Source: Calvatia gigantea (lineage: Eukaryota; Basidiomycota; Agaricomycetes; Agaricales; Lycoperdaceae). From it: a stretch of DNA of 64,000 nucleotides. Shown one piece after another: positions 47,101 through 58,300 of this stretch. How positions within the stretch are numbered: the stretch's first letter is position 1; each line of letters begins with the position of its first letter. The position numbers and the translations under genes are program-made. The notes below the pieces were generated by a model. It had not been told where the DNA came from. It did no database searches and saw nothing but the letters and a program-made list of their open reading frames with translations. The stretch spans positions 2,790,001 through 2,854,000 of the forward strand of contig JACAAK010000003.1 of the NCBI GenBank assembly GCA_025093985.1, given 5' to 3'.

Positions 47101-49052
47101 ACGAGTTGCTGAGCCTTGTGGGTGATAGACTGCCACCTCCCTCAAGTCGTAAAGTAGGTACTCCGACCATTGCACCACCTGCGTTCAAGCCTCCACCATT
47201 AAAGACGGACGAATTTAAAACCGCATCTTCACCTGCCCCCGCTTCTTCTATGGCTTCCCCACCGGCAACGTCACCCATCGCACGACCACCTTCGGCTCTT
47301 CCTAGCTTGGACCGTGGTTCCATGCCACCTCCCTCGGCTACGCCTCGGGGGAAGGAAAGAGAGGAAGATGTGACAAAAAAGGCAGATCTTGTCAGTATTA
47401 CATCCGCACAAGCCATTAAAAAGAAAAAAGATGCTGGTACTAAGGTGTGATATCTCCCTTATTTTTCCTGACCGAAAGCAAATTGTAACATTAACTTGAG
47501 GCTGTCGCAAAGTCCAAGTCGGCGACTACAGGTTCCGCAAATACTCAGGCTGTAACTTCAAACAATAAATCACAAAAACCCAAGGCTACGACGACGAAGA
47601 AAGCAAGAACTGCTGATGCTGCAACCTCCAATGGCGCCCCTGCTTCAACCACGTCCAACGCCGATGCAAAAACAGCCGCCAAACATACCAAATCATGGGC
47701 TGCAAACAAAAGGTCAACTGCTAGTGGTCATATTGCCACATCCCGCTCTCGTTCGACGTCCGTTATCCCTGCTGGACCTGCCGAGCCCGACGCAGAAAGG
47801 AAATCGGAGGAGAAGGAAGATGAAGAAGAGGCTGTTGATGACAAGCTTTATTGTGTCTGCAAAACCAAATATGACGAGGAGCGCTTTATGATAGCTTGCG
47901 ACCGGTTTGTTCCTTTTTGGGCTGTAGCGGCTGGGCTGGTGCTGACGCTTTTCTTTCCCAGTTGTGATGAGTGGTACCATACGACATGCGTGAACATGCC
48001 AGACCTCGAGGTTGAACTAGTTGACCAATTTTTCTGTCCACCGTGTATTGAGCGTGAGTGCACATACTCCCGGCTAGAACCCAACCTGATCAGTTGCATC
48101 AACAGAAAATCCGCATCTGAATCTCAAGACGACATACAAGCAACGATGCCTTAACGGCCTTCGCCATGCTGACCCAGACTCCCCCAAGGCGTGCCACAAA
48201 CCCGCCCGTGGCGCCATATCCAAATACTGTTCAGACGAGTGCGGTGTCAAATACATGCAATCCCGTATTGACGCCTGGTCGAAAAAGGGAGGAAAGAAAG
48301 AGGAGCTTTGGGAGAGCGTCAAGAACGCAGAGAAACGAGAAGGTATCGCCGTTTGCGTGGATGAGAAGATTAAATCCGAATTGGATAAGAAGAAAAAGAA
48401 GCGAACGAAGACGGATCGCGAGTCTGAGCGCCTACAGGGGCTCTTGCAACAGGCCGTGAAGATGCGGGAGGAGATCAAGAGTAGCATGGAAGTGCTGGTC
48501 TGGCGTGAGCAGCTTCTACAACTAGCGAGCGAACGGGCGGAACATATCGATCAATGTGGGTGGGATCAACGTTTATGCTTTGGGGACGAGGAATGGCAGG
48601 ATTTTGGTGCTGGCGTCCTGGAGAGCTATGATGATGTCAAGGCGGTGAAGGATGAGAACGGTATGCAAGTGGAGGATGGTGATGACGAGGGGGAATGGTG
48701 GTGTCCAGGGCAAAAGTCTTGCAAGCGCCATAATGGGTATGTTCTCCATTCCTGTTTGGTCTGATGTGATGCTGAGTGCTTTCGATTCAGTTGGCAGACG
48801 CTTCGGTACAAAGACATCTGCAAGGAGCGGGAGAAGAAAGAGGAACTCTTGACAAAGTTGACAACCCGAGAACGCCAGCTACGCAAACGCATAGAAGACC
48901 TTACAGACCCTAGTGGTCACAAATCCAATGACCCAGCCGCCCAAGTCCCCTTAAAATCATCTAATACCAAGTTATCCAATGGACATACAAAATCAAAAGG
49001 CACGACCGAAACATTAAAGAAGGGCAAGAAACGCAAAGCTCCTGCGTCGTAG
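43771..49052 (+). CDS. SPP1: Spp1/CFP1-like COMPASS (Set1C) subunit with giant disordered N-terminus
   Basis: PHD-finger subunit that recruits the Set1 H3K4 methyltransferase complex to H3K4me. About 1,600 residues over seven or so exons. MGSRRLDISSLLC starts a Pro/Ser/Gln-rich region with a run of 21 Gln (44089-44151). A long, very charged R/E/Q coiled coil follows (44870-45610), then more disorder. Near residue 1,300 is the PHD finger: KLYCVCKTKYDEERFMIACD, CDEWYHTTCVNMPDLE, FFCPPCIE. The CFP1 C-terminal part follows: NLKTTYKQRCLNGLRHADPD, ARGAISKYCSDECGVKYMQS, EEWQDFGAGVLESY and WWCPGQKSCKRHNG. It ends KGKKRKAPAS. Yeast Spp1 is only about 350 residues, so most of this protein is extension. 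Confidence 0.88.
44089..44166 (+). repeat. Coding CAG/CAA/CCA repeat (polyQ-polyP)
   Basis: Seven CAG then fourteen CAA codons (21 Gln), followed by CCA/CCG-type proline codons. The change from CAG to CAA within the run suggests two separate expansions or a history of slippage. Confidence 0.9.
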
Positions 49053-49318
49053 GCCCGCCGCTGTATTTTTACGACCTTCGACATCTTTTTCTTTCTCTTT
49101 TGGGGCTTTGGGAATCTATTTGCTTTAATTTTCTGAACAACCATTCTATGCCAACCTCTCATGTTTGAATTTGAACCCCACTTCATTTCCCTCAAGTGTA
49201 TTGTTTATGTTTTGTAGCCACATTTGATATGAACCCGCATGGTTAGCGCCTTCTCAACTCGAGTTACTTTGAAAGCGACTTAATGGTACTAGAGCAACTC
49301 AAGATATACGAAATGTTG

Positions 49319-49974
49319 TTAATATCCGTCGCCTTCTCCACCTTCCTTGCAGAAGCCCTTCTGGTCGTAGAGAATCTTGGATTTCACCTCCTCCCGCTGT
49401 TTCTTGATTTCGATATCCTTCTTTACGTAGGGTTCTAATAGACGGTAGTCGACTTGTCGGAGTGGAACGTCATCTTCCTTGTCTAAATCCTGTGATCACT
49501 TCAATGAGGGGTATGGGGAAAGAAATAACCCAACGCACAATCTCGCCCAACAGCACTACGTTCTCTCCGCGAATGAGAAATAGACCGTGCCAGTTCTCGG
49601 CAAAGGCATCCCCATGATGTATTCGCTCAACCGTATCTTCAAGGACGAGATTCGCTATAACGGTGCAAGACCACCATGATCAATCCTCGTACTAAGAGGT
49701 TGTGAAATAAGGGCCGGACGCACCAAACTGATCGTAGGATCGTAGCACACCATGCAGTTTTCTACCATCTCTCAGAATGACCAACATTTTTCCTGATTCA
49801 GGCCGAGGTGACATTTTTGGCAGATTTGCGGAAGTGATGTTGAGCACGGAGGGAAGAACAGGAGTAGGTTGGTGCTCAGGGTATGTCGCAGAGGGTGTGT
49901 ACGAAGATAGTAGACGTACTGTCCACGCAATCCATGAGAGCGCCAGAAGTCGTAAAGGGAATTAAGGAATCCAT
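49319..49974 (-). CDS. LSM1: LSM1, Sm-like protein of the Lsm1-7 mRNA decay ring
   Basis: Defines the cytoplasmic Lsm1-7 ring that binds deadenylated mRNA 3' ends and activates decapping. Too finely split by introns to show as one open frame. Exon readings: [38 protein letters not shown] (Sm1), [37 protein letters not shown] (Sm2), [40 protein letters not shown] and the end [10 protein letters not shown]. Joins: GAC A|GTACGT..CAG|GA AAA ATG gives VDRKML. The C-terminal extension after Sm2 is the Lsm1-specific part. Convergent with the Spp1-like gene, 266 bp apart. Confidence 0.9.
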
Positions 49975-50191
49975 TAATATTTGATAGTGGTAGTGCAAGC
50001 CTTGTGTATCGGCTTATGGCGTGCAGGAATACAGACTGAGCCTGGAATGTTGGCTTTTTTCAAAGGTTGTTGGATGTCGAGCCGTGAGGGAATCTGATGG
50101 AGCCAGGGCCAGTGGGAGGGGTGAGCGCAAGAGGTTTTCAGGTGTTGGGTGGCACATCTATTGTAACATCTGCATCAGCGCAGATCAACAA

Positions 50192-50284
50192 GCTGGAATG
50201 GCCGAGTCGTTAAGGCGAGTGATTTGAATTACCAAACATATCACTTGGTGTTTCACCGCGTAGGTTCAAATCCTGCTTCCAGCG
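50192..50284 (+). tRNA. tRNA-Ser(UGA) with an 11-nt intron
   Basis: Acceptor stem GCTGGAA/TTCCAGC pairs fully, with G as discriminator (50284). The D arm carries TGGCCGAGTCGTTAAGGC. The anticodon stem AGTGA/TCACT encloses loop TT-TGA-A, with anticodon TGA at 50225-50227. A short intron (TTACCAAACAT, 50229-50239) follows position 37, the normal site. The long variable arm (GGTG/CACC stem) makes it a class II tRNA and the T arm is GTAGG TTCAAAT CCTGC. Class II plus anticodon UGA gives serine (codons UCA/UCG by wobble). The B box GGTTCAAATCC is intact. Confidence 0.93.
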
Positions 50285-50580
50285 AATTTTTGAACCATCT
50301 TCATTTTGCACGACCTGTTGACAGAAAACCTTCACTTGTAGTATATTCTCCTCCAGCGGTCCCCTACTATTTTTATAACAACCATAACTCTTCACCCTCA
50401 CAATTCTTTCGCAATATCACAACTTCCTGAGGTGTATGCGGTGAGTTGCAACGAACATCAGGGTTCGGCGGAGTCTCCAACGTGCATTATGCGCATGTAG
50501 TCTACAACACCCACGCATTCTTTACGGTAATCACTCGAAGTGAGATGTCCATGCCAGGCTGCAGCCCTCACACCCTCCTT
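50285..50580. other. Intergenic region downstream of tRNA-Ser
   Basis: About 300 bp between the tRNA and the NDUFA5 3' end. A T-rich stretch directly after the tRNA (AATTTTTG, 50285-50293) is the likely Pol III terminator. No gene seen. Confidence 0.5.
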
Positions 50581-51030
50581 TCACGATGATGAAGACTTTC
50601 CAAAATACTCCCATTGACCAGGTTCAGGTGCTTCCTCAAGGTCTTCCCAACTAGCAGTATAATCAGATTTACTTGAGATAAATACGCAAGGCCAATGGGA
50701 TTCCACGTACGCTTTCCATTCGACCATCTTTTGTGCCAACTTGAGTTCGTCGGAAGCGATAGCCAAAGACTCCTCTATCTGTCCCTCATCTAGCTTCTTT
50801 TCCGCCGCAGTAATATCCCCGCTGGCAGCCTGCACAATGTTGAGTTTGCGACGCGCAAGTGCTTCTGCACCCTGGCGATAGACGGAGGTTTGCGGAATTG
50901 TGGAGAGAACGGAAAGAGTGGATTCATAGGTTTTAGTGAGTTCTGGGAGAGGATTGGGGTGGACGGCAAGCCCAGTAATGCCGGTGGACCTTTTAAGGAC
51001 CTGGTAGACAGGGCGAGTGAGGCGGAACAT
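50581..51030 (-). CDS. NADH:ubiquinone oxidoreductase subunit NDUFA5 (complex I B13/29.9 kDa)
   Basis: Accessory subunit of the complex I matrix arm. It starts MFRLTRPVYQVLKRSTGITG and shows LAVHPNPLPELTKTYESTLS, VLSTIPQTSVYRQGAEALA, RRKLNIVQAASGDITAAEKK, GQIEESLAIASDELKLAQKM and, across a 60-nt intron (50651-50710, donor GTACGT), EWKAWEDLEEAPEPGQWEYF. Ignoring the intron leaves the frame open but inserts foreign residues after VEWKA, so the spliced form is right: W-E-D-L-EE-P..GQW is the family's C-terminal signature. Divergent from the mitochondrial bL32 gene. Confidence 0.9.
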   Translation of the reverse strand: MFRLTRPVYQVLKRSTGITGLAVHPNPLPELTKTYESTLSVLSTIPQTSVYRQGAEALARRKLNIVQAASGDITAAEKKLDEGQIEESLAIASDELKLAQKMVEWKAYVESHWPCVFISSKSDYTASWEDLEEAPEPGQWEYFGKSSSS

Positions 51031-51162
51031 TAATGGCAGAGTTGGACTGGGACTGAGGAGGTTGCAAGTGATCTCCGTTTGATCACGTGCCAAAGTGCAA
51101 ATTGGAGTAACTTCGTCCCATAACTATAACCCTCCAAAGCTCCCTCACCACGTCCTCTCTCG
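51031..51162. promoter_or_regulatory. Short bidirectional promoter, NDUFA5 / bL32m
   Basis: 132 bp between the divergent starts of two nuclear genes for mitochondrial proteins. It presumably coordinates both. Contains GATCACGTGCC, an E-box-like CACGTG, at about 51081-51092. Confidence 0.55.
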
Positions 51163-51603
51163 ATGGCTACTGCTCTCCTGAGTCATACGCGCGGCGCGTT
51201 GTTGTCTGTTGTCAAGACACCTCTCCCTAGGCCTTTCTTCACAACTGGCGTTGTGCTTGCCTCTTTCACTGCAACTAGGCCAGTGTTTCCTTGGTCGGTG
51301 CCGTCACTCCAATCGCTCCTCGACCTCTTTCCGCCGTTCCTACTTGCGGTTCCTAAGAAGAAGACATCTCATTCTCGAAAGGCAATGCGCTCTGCGAACA
51401 AGGGACTAAAGGACAAGCAAAGTAGGTCGCCTTCTCGACCTCCCATTTTCCACTGATTGACCGAACCGCACTTGCCAGACATTGTCAACTGCCCCGGCTG
51501 CGGTGCTCCTAAACTATCTCACCATTTCTGTGCGAATTGTTATTCGTACCTTAATCGCTTGTGGAAGTCGAAAAACAAGACCGATATTCCCGACCTTTCA
51601 TAG
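51163..51603 (+). CDS. MRPL32: Mitochondrial large-subunit ribosomal protein bL32m
   Basis: Zinc-ribbon protein of the mitochondrial 54S subunit; in yeast it is matured by the m-AAA protease. A long N-terminal presequence (MATALLSHTRGALLSVVKTP ...) is followed by LAVPKKKTSHSRKAMRSANK, GLKDKQ and, after an intron (51422-51478, A|GTAGGT..CCAG|AC), NIVNCPGCGAPKLSHHFCAN and CYSYLNRLWKSKNK. The four zinc ligands are the Cys pairs CPGC and CANC. It ends TDIPDLS. bL32 cores start with (A)VPKKK.S..R, exactly as here. Confidence 0.92.
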
Positions 51604-52036
51604 CTTATCCGCGTGTGTGATTAAGTTCTATGTCCTGCTCAGCGAATTTGACTGATTTCTGTTCACATAGACATTTCCTCCCCGTCCTTGGGCCCTAGAC
51701 ATTTCACCTGACTATCGGCAGTGTCGAAATTTACTTCGTTTAATGACATCTTTCGTCACATTGTAATTATTGAGTCGTGGCCTGTTATGACCACAGATCC
51801 GGCACGAAACCTAGACTGAGAGTTTCTGTTTGTAAGCATTAGACAAAGTCGCTTTGGTTGGTAGTGGAAGGCTTGTCCATTTGAACACATATTCGAGCAG
51901 GATCATTATTCTCCCGGATCTTGGTTCTCACCAGATCCCTTATGTGTGAACTCGAACCATCAATTACTTCAATGACCTCAAGTAGCCGGAACCCGACTTG
52001 CAGGACTTGGCTGCTCTATCCATCCCCGCCGTCATC
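51604..52036. other. Intergenic region upstream of thiolase
   Basis: About 430 bp holding the bL32m 3' UTR and the thiolase promoter. No gene seen. Confidence 0.4.
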
Positions 52037-53710
52037 ATGCTGTTGCTACCAACCAGGTCTCTCTTGAGGAGCATGAGTCTCCAGTTGACCCGTGCAGCTA
52101 GTACACGGGCTCGTCCCCAAGGCTTGTCCGGCGTTCTCCAGAAGAATCCGGACGACGTTGTTATAACGTTCGCGAAACGAACCGCTGTTGGTCGAGCAAA
52201 GAAAGGGCAATGGAAAGACACGAGCGTTGACGAACTACTTCGCTCTCTTTTTAAGGTACTATCAGGACCTCCCTATCCAGCAGTTTCGCTCTCCTGACCT
52301 ACCCCACAAGGCTACCCTTGAGAAGACAAAGTTAGACCCCACCAAGATCGACGACATTTGTGTTGGTAAGAACAACCTTCAACTCATCCGTCTTTGAGAC
52401 AATCTCTAAATTAGCTTTTCCAGCACTATGTCACCCGCCCTCGCCGTTGTACATATCCCGAGCAGCTGCACTTGCAGCTGGGATTCCATACACTGTACCC
52501 ATATCTACCGTTAACCGCCTCTGCTCCTCCGGGCTAATGGCCATCCGCTCAATTGCCCATGCCATTCGATCAGGGGAGACTTCCTTTGGTTGGGCCGTCG
52601 GTGCCGAAAGCATGAGCCTCAAGTGCGTGGTTGCAATCCTCAATGGGTTCTTTATATAACCTTGTCCCCACAGTCCCAGACCGAGTCCCGAGGTCGCGGA
52701 AACCGTTAGCCAAAACGAACACGCTCATGATTCTATCCAGGTAAGTTAAGCTCACGATCTGGTCTGAAGGTTTACCGAGTGCAGTGGTTAGCCCATGGGC
52801 TGGACGTCAGAGAATGTTGCCAAAGACTACAATATTCCCAGGGAGAAACAAGATTATTATGCTCTTATCTCGCACACGAGAGCCAGTGAAGCCGTGAAGA
52901 AGGGCCTATTCACCGAGGAGATTCTTCCCATTGAAATAAAAGGACAAATTGTTTCCGTTGATGACACCATTAGACCCGGTGTGACCGCGGAAGGTCTTGC
53001 AGCACTCAAGTCCGCGTTCCCTCAGTGGCAACCGGGAACCACAACTGCGGGAAATGCAAGTGGTGTAGGAGATGGTGCCGGTTTGATTATGATGACCACC
53101 AGAGAACGGGCAGAGACAGAAGGCATGGAAATCCTTGGTAAATGGGTTGGAACCACCGTTGTTGGTGTGTCGAATTCACTGGTGTTCAGTTCGAAAGCCT
53201 CACTTTGTTTCTAGGTGTCGAGCCCCGCTACATGGGCATTTCACCTGTTTTCGCCGTCCCGAAGATGTTGAAAGAAGTCGGCTTGCAGAAGGGAGACGTT
53301 GACATTTACGAGGTAACATTTCACGGAAACCAGTGCCGAACAGCGCAGCTCAACTATTCCCTAGATCAATGAGGCTTTCGCTTCTCAGTTCGCGTATTGT
53401 GTCGAGAAACTTGACATTCCCATTGAAAAGATTAACCCGAAGTGAGTACAACCCGTTTCTGGAAGCATACATCTCATAAATGTTACGCAGTGGTGGCTCA
53501 ATTGCAATTTCTCACCCAATCGGTCTGAGTGAGTTGTCTGTTGCTTGGTTGAAGGCATATGATGCTAAATTAGTTGTAGCCGGCATCCGCCAAGTTGTCA
53601 CCGGTCTTGCAGAGCTTAAAAGACGAAACGAGAAAGTGTTGTTAACGAGCATGTGCGTTGGAAGCGGAATGGGTGCTGCTGGAGTATTTGTGAATGAACA
53701 AAGACGCTGA
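52037..53710 (+). CDS. POT1: 3-ketoacyl-CoA thiolase (Pot1-like), fatty-acid beta-oxidation
   Basis: Cleaves 3-ketoacyl-CoA to acetyl-CoA in beta-oxidation. Joined exons: PDDVVITFAKRTAVGRAKKG, ATLEKTKLDPTKIDDICV, ALCHPPSPLYISRAAALAAG, PISTVNRLCSSGLMAIRSIA (Cys nucleophile), GWAVGAESMSLNPRPSPEVA, PMGWTSENVAKDYNIPREKQ, TAGNASGVGDGAGLIMMTTR, VEPRYMGISPVFAVPKMLKE, INEAFASQFAYCVEKLDIPI, NPNGGSIAISHPIGLTGIRQ (catalytic His) and LLTSMCVGSGMGAAGVFVNE (second Cys). About eight introns. The sequence is of the peroxisomal type, but the leader MLLLPTRSLLRSMSLQLTRA lacks a clean PTS2, so its location is uncertain. In-frame Mets also lie at 51998 and 52073. Confidence 0.9.
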
Positions 53711-54242
53711 GTATATTATAGAGATACACAGTATACAGCAGGATATGGATATCTAGCACGCATGTTACAAGGGGGACCTAACGGAGTTTATGATCAGCTG
53801 ACATGTCCAAAAATTTTAGAAAAATAAGTTTCAAGTAAAGGAAAAGGATCAGACAGTCATTCATGTCAGTGAAACACAAGGATAAACCCAAGCATCTCAA
53901 GTCGACTAAGAGGTGCCAAAGGGTTGAAATACAACGCTCGTCATTTGGGATCAAGGTGTCACAAACGAAGACCAGAACTCACCTTGAAGCTTGAAGCCCG
54001 AAGTACTGTGGCAGACTTGCGGTGAAAAGCCAGCCGCGTCCCGTTTTGTATCACATATTTGATCCCGTGACCTGGCAAACAGCGAGATACTGTGCAGGCC
54101 TTCCAAGCCACTAACTATCAATTAGGTGATCGCTGTCCCCGATCTCAACACCATCCTCCGCAAAGCCCAAAGGTAACTACCAGCTTATTATCATCCAGTA
54201 GGCCATCATCTCAGCGTTTTCTACACGCTCCAGCCTCCCAAA
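53711..54242. promoter_or_regulatory. Upstream region of ribosomal protein uS3
   Basis: About 530 bp. It probably holds a leader intron or start region for the uS3 gene (AAAG|GTAACTACC near 54171 is a donor-like site, and CCAG/CTCCAG sites precede the ATG). I searched by eye for snoRNA C/D motifs and found none convincing. Confidence 0.4.
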
Positions 54243-55189
54243 ATGGCAGCTCAGATTAGCAAGAAGCGCAAGTTTGTTGCCGATGGTGTCTTCCGCGCCG
54301 AATTGAACGAATTCTTCACCCGTGAACTTGCGGAGGAGGGCTACTCTGGTTGCGATGTCCGCGTCACCCATGCTCGTACAGAGGTAGCTATCTTAACGAC
54401 TTGGGCCAAGGATGGAATTTCTCACGGAAATGTTTCCTAGATTATCATCCGTGCTACCCATACCCAGGAAGTCCTTGGCGAGAAGGGCCGTCGTATTCGT
54501 GAGCTCACTGCCCTTGTTCAAAAACGATTCAAGTTCCCCGAAAACTCTCTTGAACTCTACGCCGAAAAGGTTCAATATCGCGGTCTTTCTGCAATCGCCC
54601 AATGCGAATCTCTACGCTACAAACTTCTTGGTGGTCTTGCTGTGCGGCGGTACGTTGATATAGTCCCACATTACACTTCTACTCCTAACCTATATTGATC
54701 AGTGCCTGCTATGGTGTCCTTCGATTCGTTATGGAGTCGGGTGCCAAGGGTTGTGAGGTTGTCGTTTCTGGGAAACTCCGCGCAGCCCGTGCAAAATCCA
54801 TGAAATTCACTGATGGCTTCATGATTCATTCCGGCCAGCCCGCTCGGGATTTCGTGGACTATGCCGTTCGCCATGTCCTCTTGAGACAGGGTGTTCTTGG
54901 CATCAAAGTCAAAATGTAGGAAATCTCTTTCGCGCAGAGACGAGCGGTTACTGATTATCTTGCCAGCATGAAGGGTTATGATCCTGAAGGCCAGCTTGGT
55001 CCCAGGAAACCTCTTCCAGACTCCGTCCAAATCCTTGAACCCCCCGTCGACAAAATTCCCCTTGAACCTTCTTCAGAGCAGCGTGAACCCGTACCTGTAT
55101 CTGTTGCGCCCGCCGCAGAGGAACCCTTCGTCGCTCAAGATTCCTCATACCAGCAGGAGGGTCTCGTCGAGCAGCAGCCCGTATTCTGA
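54243..55189 (+). CDS. RPS3: 40S ribosomal protein uS3
   Basis: Small-subunit protein at the mRNA entry channel with a KH domain. [47 protein letters not shown], then [20 protein letters not shown] (KH GxxG loop: GEKG), [60 protein letters not shown] and GILGIK-type [16 protein letters not shown]. Three introns (after ARTE; within R|ACYG; within K|IMKG with donor GTAGGA). The Pro/Glu-rich tail ends VEQQPVF. Downstream tail faces the PL8 gene 3' end, 160 bp away. Confidence 0.96.
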
Positions 55190-55348
55190 CCTCCTTATCA
55201 CTTTGTTTTATTTTGTTTTTCCGTTTACAGCACATTGCCGCTTCCAATTCAGGATATATTGGCGGAGCTCACAACGATGACATTCATACATAAGGGTATA
55301 AAGATAATTTGGGAAAGGTCTGGCACGAACAGGAAAGAAAACTCATTC

Positions 55349-58300
55349 TCAGAAATCCTGTCGAACGGTGCTGCCTGCTGAACCACCACTTGGTACCGCA
55401 ATAATGAAATTCTTGGACCTGTGCGAACCCCACTGAGGTGGTTTCCTGCCTGCACCCAACGTCAGGTCGACCTCTACCGCATCTAACGTCTGCGAAGGAT
55501 CTGATACAAAAATAGCGGCATCATCAAAGCGGTAAATGAGTGCGATGTTGCCGTTTGCAGTAATAGTGATAGGAGCGAATTTCGGAGGAGAAATGGTGGC
55601 GGAACCGCCATTCTGCTCCCAGAAAACGACCATCGCTGTCTTGTGGACCTCATCGTAAACGGCGGCCACGCTTCCATCGTTTGCGACGGTGTGCAGCCGA
55701 AGCTCGGTCTGCTTTGCAAGGAAGTTGCTGAGGGTGGTTCCTGGGAACATGGAATAAGAAATTGCTCCAGCGGGGGAACCGTGTTCGATCCATGCAGCGA
55801 AGAGGTCGACGGTTGCTGGAGGCTGCGTCGAAGTACCAATGGCGGGCCATAGCCCTGTCTTCTCTCCGACTTCAACATGAAGGGTGTCATTATTCCCTAG
55901 GCCAGATAGAGTGTAACCAACACCGCCATGCCAAAGGCTGCCAGATGTGACCAGGGAGGACGCGGAGACTCTAAATTCCTCGCCTTCGTCGATGAAAATA
56001 CCGCCATCGTGGCGACGCTGGTCGAGGACAGAATAGACGGGTTTGCCGGATGTAGATGTGATATTGGAGATCATGGTGTGCTGCACGTCTCCTTCAAGGA
56101 AGAACCACACCTTTTGCCATTTCAGGGCCTTGGTCAAAGGGTTTGTGTAACGCATGACAGCAATTCCAACATCGCCATTGGAAACCCCACCGACGAAACT
56201 CTCAATACCGGTAAATGTAGTCTGACCACAGGATAATGGGGTGGCGCCGTAGTCAGTCGTTATACCGGGAATCAGGTTCCAGTCCCAGGCTGCTGCGATG
56301 TCTTCATACTCGTTACCCTTGAGATAGGTGTAGTGGACACCGTCGGAGAGGTGGAAACCCAATGGCTGCATATTGGTAAGTGTGAGAGTCGAAAACGAGT
56401 CCCGAAATACGTACATTCTGCGTGTTTATGCACTCGCTGTTGACCATCCTACTGGAATACATCTTGAGAGTAGAAACGTAATTGTGACCGCGATGCACCT
56501 TTGAGAGGATTAAAACGAGACTCAGATATAATGCGCCGCAGACAAACCATGTAATCATTGGCAAAGAACATGCGGTTTCCCAGGAGCTTTCCAGCATTGG
56601 CATTCTTATCGTCCCCGGAAAGGTTCTGAGCGAAATTGATGATGACTTCGGAATTCCAAAGCTCGCCAAGCTCGCCAATTTGTGTAAGATTCAGCTTTAT
56701 ACTTCCGGTAGCTCTGCGAAGGTGAATTCAACCTCAGGGCGTGGAAAAGGAAGATACTACATACTGGTTGTCTATGACAGGAAAACTGATGAAACGTCCA
56801 AGGGCCGACTGAACTTGAATAAATAAACCGAGTTCGGCAGGCAGACAAATCAGTCACTCACAAAGTCCCAGTGCAGGGTGTTTGTGAGAGTGTTGTAGTA
56901 GATCATCCATTGGTCGCCATCAAACAAGGTGGCGAGGGCAGATTGAGATTCGGAGCTGGCGGCGAATCGAGTCTGAGCAGCTTCGATTTCAAGATCGACG
57001 ATATCGTTTGTGCTTCAAGACTATAAACACCATAGCCTACAATTCCTTGAAAAGTTGCTTACAAGTCCTTGCCTGACAATCAAGTTAGACACGGCATGGA
57101 GATACACTGGAGAGCTGCTTACCATAGTTTCCATTGTAGAGGACACCACCATGTTGGCCTTTGATTAACTCAGGACACAAATCAAGGAATTACATAGGAA
57201 TGCCGCTCACCAAATGACCCGTCAGGCCTAATACCATCAGCTTTGATCTCATCATGAATGACAACCTCGTCGTGGATGCGCCGATAAGCATCCGTTATCT
57301 GCGTGACGTTGAGATTGCGGAGGGCGCCATCAATGCCAATCTTCGCGACGTCCAAAGTATTTGCCCCTGTCAGGAAACTGACTTCATTAAAGGGACGAAG
57401 AAAAAGGTCATAGGAGCGGCCTGTCATAGCGATACAATGCCCAAACTGTGATTCGGTCAACGTATCCTCCAAGAGGAGGCACGTCTGTCCAACGAGCTCT
57501 GGAATCAATATTACCTACACGGTCTGGTTAATGGACAGAGAACATAGGGTGAATGGTCGGACGGACATTGGAGAACCAATTGGTATTCCTTTTTACAACT
57601 GTCAGTATCTCATCTCATCTTTTAGCCGGCACGTACCAGAGAGCGTTATCCAGGTTACTACAAGGGCAGCTAGCAGTACCGCCATTTATCAAGCATTCCA
57701 GATTGGTGATATCACGCCCAAACCAGTAATCCATGGCCAATGAGATTTCGCTGCGAAGCTCGGCGTCCTTGACAAATTGATCTCCTCCTTTAAGTCCACC
57801 ATGCCATGCAGCCGCCATTACGACTTCGGGAGGCGAGATTAGAGCTCAGACGACAATGAACTACCTGTCGACGTACGAATACGTTGCCAATGCTCTTGGG
57901 CTGGCCAATTGGCGCGACGAGCTGGACATCCAGTGGTGTAGTCCACTTCACTATCGGGCCATTTGCCATCGGCACCAAGGGATGCCGTCCTGGATTGCGT
58001 CAACTCTTGCAGTCTATCCCAAGCAGACACAGCCTACCAGGCAGGGATTTGGCTGGCGCTACTCAGCGCACCGACAATGTTACTGAAACGCCGGGTTTGC
58101 ATTAATTGCAGTTCTCGTAGGGTATTTGGGTCCAGTGTTGGAGTTGGCAGGGGGGTTGAAGCAGCGGAAGTCGAACCGGACATAGCCCCAGTCGACGTTT
58201 GCGCTACGCTGCTATTCGTGTTGGTAGATAATGGCGTCGACGTCGACGTGTGTGAAGTAGATGACGAAGGCACTGATTTAGTGGGGAAGGGGCTAGAACC

